From: UBA2970 sp965221075
GTDB lineage: Bacteria; Verrucomicrobiota; Verrucomicrobiia; Limisphaerales; AAA164-E04
Assembly (NCBI GenBank): GCA_965221075.1
Contig: OZ244865.1
Location: forward strand, 248,001 to 312,000
Length of the DNA stretch: 64,000 bases
Direction: 5' to 3'
The position numbers and the translations under genes are program-made. The notes under the pieces were generated by a model that did not search any database, was not told the DNA's origin, and saw only the letters and a program-made list of their open reading frames with translations. This document shows, in pieces, positions 27,071 to 35,904 of the stretch. Position 1 is the stretch's first letter. Each line of letters begins with the position of its first letter.

Positions 27071-27300
27071 CGCACTTTGCCCCATGAAATACAGGCTCTG
27101 CCAAAAAACGTGTGGGTTAAAGCGACATGGGGATCGAGCATGGCGAAGACGAGCTTCCCGGCTGTTGTTTTCATCGGTTATTCGGGCGGCTGTCTACACA
27201 TTGCTCTGGAACATTTTGATCTAGGGAACGTGCCATCGGACATACAGGAGTCGATCGGCTTCTGATGCCTGAGGAGAGGACTTCCCTAGATCGAACATTA
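27071..27300. other. Gap after the cas operon with an inverted repeat
   Basis: No recognised gene; a 62-codon frame at 27077-27265 has no family resemblance. An 11-bp inverted repeat (GATCTAGGGAA at 27218-27228 and its complement at 27282-27292, 53 nt apart) could form a long stem after csb2. Confidence 0.45.
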
Positions 27301-27349
27301 GCCCGGAGTAATTTGGAAATATCCATCCGGAAAATCGCTGAAAGTAACA
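27301..27349. repeat. Diverged copy of the array transposon's right end
   Basis: By eye, 38 of 49 positions match the right end of the transposon in the CRISPR array (49198-49246) without gaps, including the terminal TAACA and the core AATCGCTG. Orientation is the same, so the element body would lie towards the cas operon. No convincing left end is seen between 16 and 20 kb. Confidence 0.75.
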
Positions 27350-27459
27350 CATGCTCGATCAATTGACGGATCAAGTGTCTTGATGTCATTGGCAGAGACG
27401 ATAGGGCTTGCGACCGGTAGGAAAGTCTTCTAGGCTCCTTTTCCCCTGCGGCGGGATCA

Positions 27460-27537
27460 CGGGACGTAGCGTAGTCTGGCTAGCGCATCTGAATGGGGTT
27501 CAGAAGGTCGCCGGTTCGAGTCCGGCCGTCCCGACCA
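27460..27537 (+). tRNA. tRNA-Pro (anticodon GGG)
   Basis: A complete cloverleaf: 7-bp acceptor stem CGGGACG/CGTCCCG, anticodon stem TCTGA/TCAGA around loop ATGGGGT, T-arm GCCGG TTCGAGT CCGGC, discriminator A and an encoded CCA. The anticodon reads GGG. Confidence 0.95.
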
Positions 27538-27635
27538 GCCGTCCTTCCCACTGGAGAACCGGCTTTCCTTCCCGGCCTGGAGCCGGGGGAGCGGGACGGA
27601 GCCCCGGGCTCCGTGCCTGACCAGGCTTGCGATCA

Positions 27636-28799
27636 ATGGATAGTCATGTCTCTCGCCGGGCCGCCTCCTTGGCGCCCTCCCCGACGCTGGCCGTCTCGGC
27701 CCGGGCCAAGCAGATGCGGGCCCAGGGACTGGACGTGATCGGATTCGGGGCCGGAGAGCCAGACTTCGACACCCCGGGGCACGTCAAGCAGGCGGCTGCC
27801 GAGGCCCTGGCCAGGGGAATGACCAAGTACACTCCCAGCAGCGGCCTCCCCGAGCTGCGCAGGGCCATCGCGCGGAAGTTCCACGACGACAACGGCCTAG
27901 AGTACGATCCCTCCCAGATCATCGTCAGCTGCGGCGGAAAGCACTCCTGCTACAACGCGATGATGGCGGTCTGCGACCCCGGGGACGAGGTGATCATCCC
28001 GGCGCCCTACTGGGTGAGCTATCCCGAAATGGCCAAGCTGGCCGGGGCCCGTCCGGTGATCCTGGAGACCGGAAGCGGCTTCAAGGCCGATCCCGGGCGG
28101 CTGCGCGAAGCGATCACCGGGCGCACCCGCATGTTCGTGCTCAACTCTCCGGGCAACCCCACCGGAGCGGTGTACGATCCCGAGGAGATCCGGGCCCTGG
28201 GGGACGTCTGCCTGGAAGCGGGGATCCACATCCTGAGCGACGAGATCTACGAGAAGGTCCTCTACCCGGGGGCCCGGCACTGCAGCGTGGCCTCCTTCTC
28301 GCCGGAGCACCAGGAGGCCACCATCCTGGTCCACGGCTTCGCCAAGGCCTGGTCGATGACCGGCTGGCGTCTGGGCTTCCTGGCCGCCCCCTCCCCGGTG
28401 GCCCGCGCCATCGACGCCATGCAGAGCCATTCCACCAGCCATCCCACCTCCTTCGCCCAGGCCGGCGCCATCGCCGCCCTGGAGGGATCGATGGAGCATC
28501 TCGACCGCTGGCTGGCGGAGTTCGACCGGCGGCGGCTGCTGGCTCTGGAGCGGCTGCGGTCGATGGAGGGGGTCGGCTGCGTGGAGCCTCTGGGGGCCTT
28601 CTACCTGTTCGCCGACATCTCGGGCACGGGCCTGGACTCGGGCGAGTTCTGCAGGCGATGCCTGGAGGAGCAGCGGGTGGCGATGGTGCCCGGAAGCGCC
28701 TTCGGCGACGACCGCTGCGTGCGCATCAGCTACGCCACCAGCCTGGAGAACGTCGGGGCCGGCCTGGAGAGGATGGAGCGCTTCGTCTCGGGCCTCTGA
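27636..28799 (+). CDS. Class I/II pyridoxal-phosphate aminotransferase (aspartate aminotransferase-like)
   Basis: 387 residues from ATG 27636. Fold type I aminotransferase motifs: GAGEPDFDTP, YTPSSGLPELR, NSPGNPTGAVY, SDEIYEKVLY, the PLP lysine in HGFAKAWSMTGWRLGF (about K237) and the C-terminal RISYATS with the carboxylate-binding Arg. These match the AspAT Igamma group. It transfers amino groups between aspartate/glutamate and 2-oxo acids. speA follows by 22 nt, so they are probably cotranscribed. Confidence 0.9.
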   Translation: MDSHVSRRAASLAPSPTLAVSARAKQMRAQGLDVIGFGAGEPDFDTPGHVKQAAAEALARGMTKYTPSSGLPELRRAIARKFHDDNGLEYDPSQIIVSCGGKHSCYNAMMAVCDPGDEVIIPAPYWVSYPEMAKLAGARPVILETGSGFKADPGRLREAITGRTRMFVLNSPGNPTGAVYDPEEIRALGDVCLEAGIHILSDEIYEKVLYPGARHCSVASFSPEHQEATILVHGFAKAWSMTGWRLGFLAAPSPVARAIDAMQSHSTSHPTSFAQAGAIAALEGSMEHLDRWLAEFDRRRLLALERLRSMEGVGCVEPLGAFYLFADISGTGLDSGEFCRRCLEEQRVAMVPGSAFGDDRCVRISYATSLENVGAGLERMERFVSGL

Positions 28800-28821
28800 G
28801 CGGCCGGGACGCCCCGACGCC

Positions 28822-30744
28822 ATGGAAGGCCCGACCGGCCCGGATCCCGGCTGGACCGTGGACCAGTCCCGCGGTCTCTACCACATCGGCAGGTGGGGAG
28901 CGGGCTACTTCGACATCAATTCCGAGGGCCACGTGTGCGCCCGCCCCGATCCCGCACGGGAGCTCACCATCGACCTGCAGCGGATCGTGGAGGAGGCCCG
29001 CAGCCGCCAGCTGGGATTCCCCCTGGTGATACGGTTCCAGGACATCCTACGGGACCGGGTGCGGGTGATCCACCAGGCCTTCGCCCGGGCCATCGGCGAA
29101 TACGAGTACCAGGGGCGCTACCGGGCGGTCTTCCCGGTGAAGGTCAACCAGCTGCGCGAGGTGGTCGAGGAGGTGGTGAAGGCCGGAGGGGAGTTCGGAC
29201 TGGGCCTGGAGGTGGGCAGCAAGCCGGAGCTCTTCGCCGCGCTGGCCCTGCAGGACTCCCGCAGCAGCCTCCTAATCTGCAACGGCTACAAGGACTCCAG
29301 CTTCGTCCGCATGGCCCTGATGGGGCTGCGCCTGGGCAAGGAGGTCTACATCGTGATCGAGAGGCTGGAGGAGCTGGACCGGGTGGTCCGGCTGGCCGGC
29401 GAGGCCGGGATCCGGCCCCGGCTCGGGATCCGGGTCCGCCTGCTCAGCAAGGGAGGGGGCAAGTGGGCCGACAGCAGCGGCGAGAGCGGCAAGTTCGGCC
29501 TGAGCACCGAGGAGCTGGTGATCGCCTGCGACCGACTCGAGCAGGAGGGCATGACCGACTGCCTCCGGCTGCTTCACTTCCATCTGGGCTCCCAGATTCC
29601 CGACATCCAGTCGATCATCCTGGCGGTGCAGGAAGCGGCGAGGATCTACGCCCAGCTGTGCCGGGCCGGGTTCCGGATGGGGGTGATCGACGTGGGCGGG
29701 GGGCTGGGGGTGGACTACGACGGAAGCCGGACGGTGCGCGACAGCTCCACCAACTACACCCTCCAGGAGTACGCCAACGACGTGGTCTCCTACATCGCCG
29801 AGATCTGCGACGAGCGCCAGGTGCCGCATCCGGACATCCTAAGCGAGAGCGGCCGGGCCATCGTGGCCCACCACAGCGCCCTGGTGGTGGAGGTGGCCGG
29901 CTCGGTGGAGAAGGGGCCCACCCGCTACGACTTCGGTTCCGGGGTGGAGGACCATCCGGTGATCCGGGACCTGCTGGAGATCCGCTCCGGCCTGGCCGGG
30001 CTCAGCAAGCTGGAGGCCTTCCACGACGCGGTGGGGCGCCTGGACGACGCCCACGACAAGTTCAACCAGGGGATCCTCGACCTGCGGCAGAAGGCCCGGA
30101 TCGAGCAGCTGGCCTGGGACATCTGCCGCCAGGTGCAGTCCCACTTCGAGGGCGAGTCCTACGTGCCCGAGGAGATCCAGCAGTTCCGCAAGCGGGTCGG
30201 CGCCCAGTACCTGTGCAACTTCTCCATCTTCCAGTCGCTGCTCGATCACTGGGCCTGCGACCAGCTCTTCCCGGTGATGCCCCTGGCCCGGCTGGGGGAG
30301 CGGCCCGTCCGGGAGGCCACCCTGGTGGACATCACCTGCGACTCCGAGGGGCACGTGGACCAGTTCATCGGCCTGGAGGAGAGCCGGGCCACCCTGCCGC
30401 TGCACCGCCTGGACGGGCGGGAGTACTTCCTGGGCTTCTTCCTGATGGGAGCCTACCAGGACATAATGGGCGATCTCCACAACCTGTTCGGCCGGGTCAA
30501 CGAGATGCACATCTACGTGGACCAGGACGAGCCCGAGGGCTACTACATCGAGGAGACCATCCCCGGCAACACCGTGGAGGAGTCGCTGCGCACGGTGCAG
30601 TACGACGAGCGGCAGCTGGGCCGCAACCTGAAGTCCCAGGTGGAGGCGGCCATCGGGGAGTCCCGGATCAAGCCCTCGGAGGGGATGCAGATGCTCAAGG
30701 AGTACAACGCCGGGCTCAAGGAGTACACCTACCTGCGCTTCTAG
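28822..30744 (+). CDS. speA: Biosynthetic arginine decarboxylase SpeA
   Basis: 640 residues, full length. Fold III PLP enzyme with the lysine site FPVKVNQLREVV, then GLEVGSKPEL, the HFHLGSQIPD turn, DVGGGLGVDYDG and SESGRAIVAHHS; the C-terminal helical bundle ends KEYTYLRF. It makes agmatine from arginine, the first step towards putrescine and spermidine. No agmatinase gene is seen nearby. Confidence 0.95.
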   Translation: MEGPTGPDPGWTVDQSRGLYHIGRWGAGYFDINSEGHVCARPDPARELTIDLQRIVEEARSRQLGFPLVIRFQDILRDRVRVIHQAFARAIGEYEYQGRYRAVFPVKVNQLREVVEEVVKAGGEFGLGLEVGSKPELFAALALQDSRSSLLICNGYKDSSFVRMALMGLRLGKEVYIVIERLEELDRVVRLAGEAGIRPRLGIRVRLLSKGGGKWADSSGESGKFGLSTEELVIACDRLEQEGMTDCLRLLHFHLGSQIPDIQSIILAVQEAARIYAQLCRAGFRMGVIDVGGGLGVDYDGSRTVRDSSTNYTLQEYANDVVSYIAEICDERQVPHPDILSESGRAIVAHHSALVVEVAGSVEKGPTRYDFGSGVEDHPVIRDLLEIRSGLAGLSKLEAFHDAVGRLDDAHDKFNQGILDLRQKARIEQLAWDICRQVQSHFEGESYVPEEIQQFRKRVGAQYLCNFSIFQSLLDHWACDQLFPVMPLARLGERPVREATLVDITCDSEGHVDQFIGLEESRATLPLHRLDGREYFLGFFLMGAYQDIMGDLHNLFGRVNEMHIYVDQDEPEGYYIEETIPGNTVEESLRTVQYDERQLGRNLKSQVEAAIGESRIKPSEGMQMLKEYNAGLKEYTYLRF

Positions 30745-30756
30745 GCGGCCCTCCCG

Positions 30757-31461
30757 ATGACCTCCAGCGAATGGCCCAGGCCCCGGCTGATGCGCTCGCT
30801 GGGGAGGATGGTCCAGGGCCTGTCGGCGATGTTCTGGGGGATCCCCCTGGCCCTGGTGGCCAGCGTCCAGAGCCAGACCTGGATCGGCTGGCACGGCTTC
30901 GACCTGGTGATGCCGGCCTGCCTCCACGGCCTGCTCCTCTTCGGCCTATCCCAGATGGCATCCTTCCAGCCGCGGGTGGGGGTGTGGCGCACCGCCGTCG
31001 ACCGGGCCCGCCTGGCGGCCCTGGTCAACCTAGGCCTCTCGCCCTTCCTCTACTTCCACATGCGCCAGCCGGAGGTTCCCCACTTCGCCCTCTCGGTGGA
31101 CCTGCTGTTCCTCTCGGGCCTGCTGTTCCTCCACAACTACAACCGGGTGCTTCTCAGCCTCTCGGCCATGCTGCCCGACGAGAGCCTGCGCCACGACGCG
31201 CTGATGCTGTCGTGGGTCAACCGAACGGTTCTGGCCCTGGTGGCCCTCGGCGCCCTCCTCCTCCACGCCCTCTCCTGGCTGAGCTACGTCCCCGAGGCCT
31301 TCCTCCCGCTGGCGCGCTTCGCGGATCTCAACGGCCTGTGGATCTCCATCTTCCCCTTGCTGATGCCGGTGGCCGCGCTGATGACCCTCACCTGGAAGAT
31401 CAAGGAGATGGTGATGCACGGGGTGTTCGGCAGCGATCTCTGGCGCCGCGAGGGAGCCTGA
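30757..31461 (+). CDS. Integral membrane protein of unknown function
   Basis: 234 residues, 12 nt after speA. Five or six hydrophobic segments are visible (starting near residues 20, 45, 80, 105, 150 and 190), with no catalytic motif that I recognise. The C-terminus is cytoplasmic-looking and basic. It converges on the sugar-nucleotidyltransferase gene with a 10-nt gap. Cotranscription with speA might hint at polyamine-linked transport, but the sequence does not show it. Confidence 0.7.
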   Translation: MTSSEWPRPRLMRSLGRMVQGLSAMFWGIPLALVASVQSQTWIGWHGFDLVMPACLHGLLLFGLSQMASFQPRVGVWRTAVDRARLAALVNLGLSPFLYFHMRQPEVPHFALSVDLLFLSGLLFLHNYNRVLLSLSAMLPDESLRHDALMLSWVNRTVLALVALGALLLHALSWLSYVPEAFLPLARFADLNGLWISIFPLLMPVAALMTLTWKIKEMVMHGVFGSDLWRREGA

Positions 31462-31471
31462 GGCGCGCCGG

Positions 31472-32233
31472 CTACGCCCCCTGCCCGAAGGGGGCGCCCC
31501 CGAGGATCCGCCCGGCCTCGTCCAGGGTCTCGGGGGAGCCGATGTCGAACCAGATCCCGGGAAGGGTCCAGGTGTGGACCGGCAGGCGGGGGTAGAGCCA
31601 CTGGACCAGTTCCCCGGGCTTGCCTCCGGGGGCCCGGGTGGCCAGATGTCCGGCAATCATCGGAAGGACTCCGGCCGGGTAGTAGTAGAGCCCGATGCCG
31701 ATCAGGGTGGTGTCGGGCGCCTTCGGCTTCTCCACGAAGGAGGTGATCCGCCCGTCCATGTCGGTGTGCACCGCGCTGTACTGCCGGGCCGACTCCAGCC
31801 TCCCCACGTCGTATACCGCCAGCACCGGGGAGGCCACCCGGCGGCAGCGATCGCCGAAGTCCTCCAGGGTCTGCGAGAACAGATTGTCGCCGGCCGCCAC
31901 CACCAGATCCCCGTCGCAGCCGCAGCGCTCCAGCGCCAGCCGCAGGTCGCCCAGGGCTCCCAGCGCCTCCCCGGGGCCCGTGGAGCCGTCGTCGACCACC
32001 GTCGTCCGGAGGCCGCCCTTGCGCCGGCGGGCCCATTCCCGGAACTGGGGAGCGAACCTCCGGTTGGAGACGATCCACGCCTCCTCCAGATCCCCGATCG
32101 GCAGCAGGCTGTCGAGCAGGCGGTCGAGTATGGTCCGGCCCGCCACGCTCACCAGCGCCTTGGGGCGGGTCAGGGTCTGGGGCGGCAGGGTGTTGGCGAA
32201 CCCTGCGGCGAGGATCACCAGCCTCGTTGACAT
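31472..32233 (-). CDS. Sugar-phosphate nucleotidyltransferase family protein
   Basis: 253 residues with an NTP_transferase N-terminus (LVILAAGFANTLPPQTLTRPKALVSVAG), the metal-binding GDN segment (VVAAGDNLFSQTL) and FVEKPKAPDTT. The standard signature would have AAGxGTRL before the RPKxL; here it is AAGFANTLPPQTLTRPKAL, so the nucleotide loop is altered (no Arg). It ends soon after the catalytic domain, without a left-handed beta helix. It should activate a sugar-1-phosphate or a related substrate, identity unknown. It overlaps nothing and lies 2 nt after ptsI. Confidence 0.82.
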   Translation of the reverse strand: MSTRLVILAAGFANTLPPQTLTRPKALVSVAGRTILDRLLDSLLPIGDLEEAWIVSNRRFAPQFREWARRRKGGLRTTVVDDGSTGPGEALGALGDLRLALERCGCDGDLVVAAGDNLFSQTLEDFGDRCRRVASPVLAVYDVGRLESARQYSAVHTDMDGRITSFVEKPKAPDTTLIGIGLYYYPAGVLPMIAGHLATRAPGGKPGELVQWLYPRLPVHTWTLPGIWFDIGSPETLDEAGRILGGAPFGQGA

Positions 32234-32235
32234 GC

Positions 32236-34017
32236 TCAGAGCCGGTCGGCCAGTTCAGGGGCGGCCCGCAGGACCATCGAACGGCAGGCGCCTGTCACCT
32301 CTGCGGCCGAGCCCGCCTCCAGGGCCTCCTGCGCCAGCTGCCGGGCCTCCGGCAGCCTGAGCCTGCGGATCAGGTGCTTGATCGCCGGGATCTGGGGGGC
32401 CGAGGCGCTCAGCTGGGGTACGCCCAGCCCCAGGAGCAGCGGGACGAACACCGGATAGCCGGCCATCTCCCCGCAGATCCCCGCCGGGATGCCGGCCTGG
32501 GCGGCGGCCTCCAGGGCGTGCCGGATCAGCCGCAGGATGCCGGGATGGGAGGGCTCGTAGAGATGGGCCACCCGCTCGTTGCCCCGGTCCACCGCGGCCC
32601 CGTACTGGACCAGGTCGTTGGTGCCGATGCTGAAGAAGTCGGCCTCCCGGGCCAGGACGCCGGCGATCATCGCCGCGGCGGGGGTCTCGATCATGATCCC
32701 CACCTCCAGCTCCCGGTCGAAGGGGACGCCTTCCCGCTCCAGATCTTCACGGCAGCCCTCCAGCAGCTCCCGGGCCCTGCGCAGCTCCTCCAGGCTGGAG
32801 ATCATCGGGAAGAGCAGGCGGACGGGGCCCTGGGCGCTGGCCCGGAGGATGGCCCGGATCTGGGTTCGGAACAGATCGGGGTAGAGGAGGCAGAGGCGGA
32901 TGGCCCGGACCCCCAGGGCCGGGTTGGCCTCGGCGAAGGAGGGCAGGGCCTCGCTCATCTTGTCGGTCCCCAGGTCGAGGGTGCGGACTGTAAGGGGGCG
33001 GTCGCCCATCTGCCGTACCACCTCCCGGTAGGCCTGGAACTGCTCTTCCTCGCCGGGAAGCCTGCGGCAGCCCAGGAACAGGTACTCGGTGCGGAACAGG
33101 CCCACCCCCTCCGCTCCGAAGGTCTCGATGTCGCCGGCCTCCTCCGGGTGGTCCAGGTTGGCCATCAGGCTGAAGGTCGCTCCGTCGGCGGTCCGGGCCG
33201 GCAGTGAGCGCAGGGAGGCCAGCTCCCGCTCGAAGTCCCGGCGCTGCTCGGCCATCTGGCACCGCTCCTGGAGCTCCTCCTCGCCGGGCTCGAGGATCAG
33301 CATCCCCGAGTATCCGTCGAGCAGGACCTTGTCGCCCTCGGCCAGGCGGCTGGAGGCGTCTCCCAGACCCACCACCGCGGGGATCTGCAGGGAGCGGGCC
33401 AGGATTGCGGTGTGGGAGGTCCGGCTGCCCGCGTCGATGGCCAGCCCCAGGGCCTTCTCGCGGTCGAGCATGGCCACCAGCGAGGGGCTGGGATCCCTGG
33501 CCACCAGGATAGAGGGCCGGGACATCCGGGCCAGGGGGGCGTCGTCCCGCTCCCCGATCAGCTGGGAGAGGACCCGGTGGGCCACGTCCCGGATGTCCGA
33601 GGCGCGCTCCCTGAGGAAGCTGTCGTCCAGGTCCTCAAGGGCTGCCGCGTACCTGCCGGCGGCGCGGTGGAAGGCTTCCTCCACGTTGATCCGCTCGGCC
33701 TTCACCAGCCCCACCACCTCCTCGATGATGGCGGGGTCCTCCAGGACCATCTCCTGGGCCTCGAAGATCGACTCCTCTCCGGTCTGCACGCGCCGGCTCA
33801 GCTCCTTCTGGATCTGCTGGAGCTCGGAGCGGGTGCGGACCAGGGCGTCCTGGAAGCGCCGGATCTCCTCATCGATCCGGTCCTCCTCCACCGGGCGGGA
33901 GGGGATCTTCAGCTCCCTGCGGTCCAGCACCACCACCGGAGCCCAGACCGCGCCGGGGGAGACCCCGATTCCCTGGAAGATCCGCTCCTTGTCAGGGCTT
34001 CCCCCCGTCTTGTCCAT
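32236..34017 (-). CDS. ptsI: PTS enzyme I (PtsI)
   Basis: 593 residues. It has the N-terminal HPr-binding helical domain, phosphohistidine site GSRTSHTAILARSL (about His202), linker, and PEP-binding barrel with FRTEYLFLG, LDLGTDKM, NPALGVRAIRL, MIETPAAAMIA and SIGTNDLVQYG (all catalytic segments present). It transfers phosphate from PEP to HPr. No HPr or EII gene is nearby, so it may serve a regulatory rather than a sugar-uptake chain. The first ten residues are variable; the start is not certain. Confidence 0.94.
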   Translation of the reverse strand: MDKTGGSPDKERIFQGIGVSPGAVWAPVVVLDRRELKIPSRPVEEDRIDEEIRRFQDALVRTRSELQQIQKELSRRVQTGEESIFEAQEMVLEDPAIIEEVVGLVKAERINVEEAFHRAAGRYAAALEDLDDSFLRERASDIRDVAHRVLSQLIGERDDAPLARMSRPSILVARDPSPSLVAMLDREKALGLAIDAGSRTSHTAILARSLQIPAVVGLGDASSRLAEGDKVLLDGYSGMLILEPGEEELQERCQMAEQRRDFERELASLRSLPARTADGATFSLMANLDHPEEAGDIETFGAEGVGLFRTEYLFLGCRRLPGEEEQFQAYREVVRQMGDRPLTVRTLDLGTDKMSEALPSFAEANPALGVRAIRLCLLYPDLFRTQIRAILRASAQGPVRLLFPMISSLEELRRARELLEGCREDLEREGVPFDRELEVGIMIETPAAAMIAGVLAREADFFSIGTNDLVQYGAAVDRGNERVAHLYEPSHPGILRLIRHALEAAAQAGIPAGICGEMAGYPVFVPLLLGLGVPQLSASAPQIPAIKHLIRRLRLPEARQLAQEALEAGSAAEVTGACRSMVLRAAPELADRL

Positions 34018-34300
34018 GCCGGGGACCCCGCTACGCGGGACGGGGCCGGCTGCGGCGCCTCCTGTCGGCTGCGGCTGGGGGAGGGGGATTCTTCAACCGC
34101 CCGAGGCTAGGGGAGCGGGGCCTTCCGTTCAAGCGCACAGAGCGCGTCCAGGGGGCCGCGGCGGCAGGCCGGATCCCCGGAAGGGCCTGCCGATCCGCTG
34201 GCTTTCAGGAAGGCGCAGCAGCCCGGCGAGCTGCCCGGGTCGGAGGCGTAGGCGGGATGCAGCCGCGCATGCCGGAGACTCGTTCCGGACGGCCGCCGGA
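34018..34300. other. Intergenic region between ptsI and aroK
   Basis: No gene found. The two flanking genes are divergent, so promoters for both belong here; only the aroK-side promoter is recognisable. Confidence 0.5.
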
Positions 34301-34330
34301 TTGAAACCGGGAGCCCCCCCGGTCTAGGAT
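34301..34330 (+). promoter_or_regulatory. Sigma70-like promoter of aroK
   Basis: TTGAAA (34301-34306), an 18-nt spacer, then TAGGAT (34325-34330). Transcription would begin about 10 nt before the aroK ATG, giving an almost leaderless message. Confidence 0.5.
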
Positions 34331-34345
34331 GGCGGGCGCCGCTTC

Positions 34346-34894
34346 ATGGACCGCCGCGTGGACAACCTGTCGCTGATCGGATTCATGGGCGTGGGGAAGT
34401 CCACCATGGGCCGCCACCTGGCGCGCGAGCTGGGCTACCGCTTCATGGACACCGACGCCCTGATCCAGGAGCGGCAGGGCCGGTCCATCGCCGAGATCTT
34501 CCAGGACGAGGGCGAAGCCAGCTTCCGGGTGATGGAGGCGGAGCTGGCCGGGGAGTTCGCCGGCTGGAGCCGGACGGTGATCGCCACCGGCGGGGGGCTG
34601 GTGATCCCGCCCCTGAACCTCGGAAGGCTGCAGGAGGCCTCCTACGTGGTCTGCCTGTGGGCCTCGGCCGAGACCATCCACCGGCGGGTGGCCAACTCCA
34701 GAAGGCGCCCCCTGCTGCAGCAGGACAACCCCATGGAGACCATCCGCCAGAAGCTGGAGGAGCGGGCCGGGATCTACCGGCAGGCGGATCTGCTGATCCA
34801 TACCGGCAGCCGTCCCCTGAGCGACTTGGTCAGCCAGGTCCTGCGCCACTACCGGCGGGCCCTGGCCGGGGCCGAATCGGCCAAGGGGGCATGA
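34346..34894 (+). CDS. aroK: Shikimate kinase AroK
   Basis: 182 residues. P-loop GFMGVGKST (about 12-20), Asp motif DTDALIQE, the GGG motif ATGGGLV and the LID region with RRPLLQ are all present. It phosphorylates shikimate in aromatic amino acid synthesis. The stop overlaps the queG start (ATGA), indicating an operon. Confidence 0.94.
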   Translation: MDRRVDNLSLIGFMGVGKSTMGRHLARELGYRFMDTDALIQERQGRSIAEIFQDEGEASFRVMEAELAGEFAGWSRTVIATGGGLVIPPLNLGRLQEASYVVCLWASAETIHRRVANSRRRPLLQQDNPMETIRQKLEERAGIYRQADLLIHTGSRPLSDLVSQVLRHYRRALAGAESAKGA

Positions 34895-35904
34895 ACCGGG
34901 AGGAGATCGTCCGTCGGGCCCATGACCTGGGCTTCGACGACTGCCGGATCACCACCGCAGAGCCGCCCCGCAGCGGCGTCCACTACCAGCGCTGGATCGA
35001 CTCCGGCCTGCACGGGGAGATGGGGTGGATGGCCCGGAACCGCGAGAAGCGGCTGGATCCTGCCCGGATCCTGCCCGGGCTGCGCAGCATCGTAGTCCTG
35101 GCCACCAGCTACCACCGGGGCGGAGAGGAGGATGGGACAGGGGCGGCGACGGTGGCCCGCTACGCCCGCTACGACGACTACCACCAGGTCCTGGGGGAGA
35201 GGCTAGGGGAGCTCGCCAGGCAGATCGCCGGCGGCGGAGCGGAGCGTGCCCTGTGGTACGTCGACACCGGCCCGATCCTGGAGCGGGACCTGGCCCAGCG
35301 GGCGGGGCTGGGCTTCGTGGGCAAGCACACCAACCTGGTCAGCCGCTCCCTGGGCAACTGGATCTTCCTCTCCGAGATCCTGACCACCCGGAGCCTGGAT
35401 CCGGATCCCCCCGAGCCCAACCGCTGCGGGCGCTGCACCCGCTGCCTGGACGCCTGCCCCACCGGAGCCCTTCCCGAGCCGTTCCGGCTGGACGCCCGCC
35501 TCTGCATCTCGTACCTGACCATCGAGCTGAAGGGGCCGATACCGGAGGAGCTGCGGCCCATGGTGGGCCAGCGCATCTTCGGCTGCGACGCCTGCCTGGA
35601 GGCCTGTCCCTGGAACCGCTTCGCCCGGGAGGGCCGGACGATGCGCTCCCGCTTCCGCCGCGAGCTGGCGGAGACCTCCCTGGCCCGCTGGGCCGAGGTG
35701 GGCCCCGAGGAGTTCCGGGTCCGCTTCCGGCGCACCCCCCTCTACCGGACGAAGTGGCGCGGCCTGATGCGCAACGTCTGCGTGGCCATGGGCAACAGCG
35801 GCGATCCCGGACACCTCCCCCGGCTGCGGAGGCTGGCCCGGTCGGGCGAGCCCCTGGTGGAGGAGCATGCCCGCTGGGCGATCGGGCGGATCGGGGAGCG
35901 CTAG
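34891..35904 (+). CDS. queG: Epoxyqueuosine reductase QueG
   Basis: 337 residues from ATG 34891. The N-terminal cobalamin-binding domain has YVDTGPILERDLAQRAGLGF. Two 4Fe-4S cluster motifs follow (CGRCTRCLDACPTGAL and CDACLEACPWN), then a short C-terminal HEAT-like segment. It catalyses the last step of queuosine formation in tRNA. It converges on the esterase gene with a 4-nt overlap. Confidence 0.94.
   Translation: MNREEIVRRAHDLGFDDCRITTAEPPRSGVHYQRWIDSGLHGEMGWMARNREKRLDPARILPGLRSIVVLATSYHRGGEEDGTGAATVARYARYDDYHQVLGERLGELARQIAGGGAERALWYVDTGPILERDLAQRAGLGFVGKHTNLVSRSLGNWIFLSEILTTRSLDPDPPEPNRCGRCTRCLDACPTGALPEPFRLDARLCISYLTIELKGPIPEELRPMVGQRIFGCDACLEACPWNRFAREGRTMRSRFRRELAETSLARWAEVGPEEFRVRFRRTPLYRTKWRGLMRNVCVAMGNSGDPGHLPRLRRLARSGEPLVEEHARWAIGRIGER

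Noticed and set aside
27077..27265. Small ORF after csb2
   Set aside because: 62 codons, no ribosome-binding site and no recognisable domain.
27597..27613. CGGAGCCCCGGGCTCCG palindrome before the aminotransferase gene
   Set aside because: The loop would be a single base and the downstream sequence has no T-run, so neither a terminator nor an operator could be supported.
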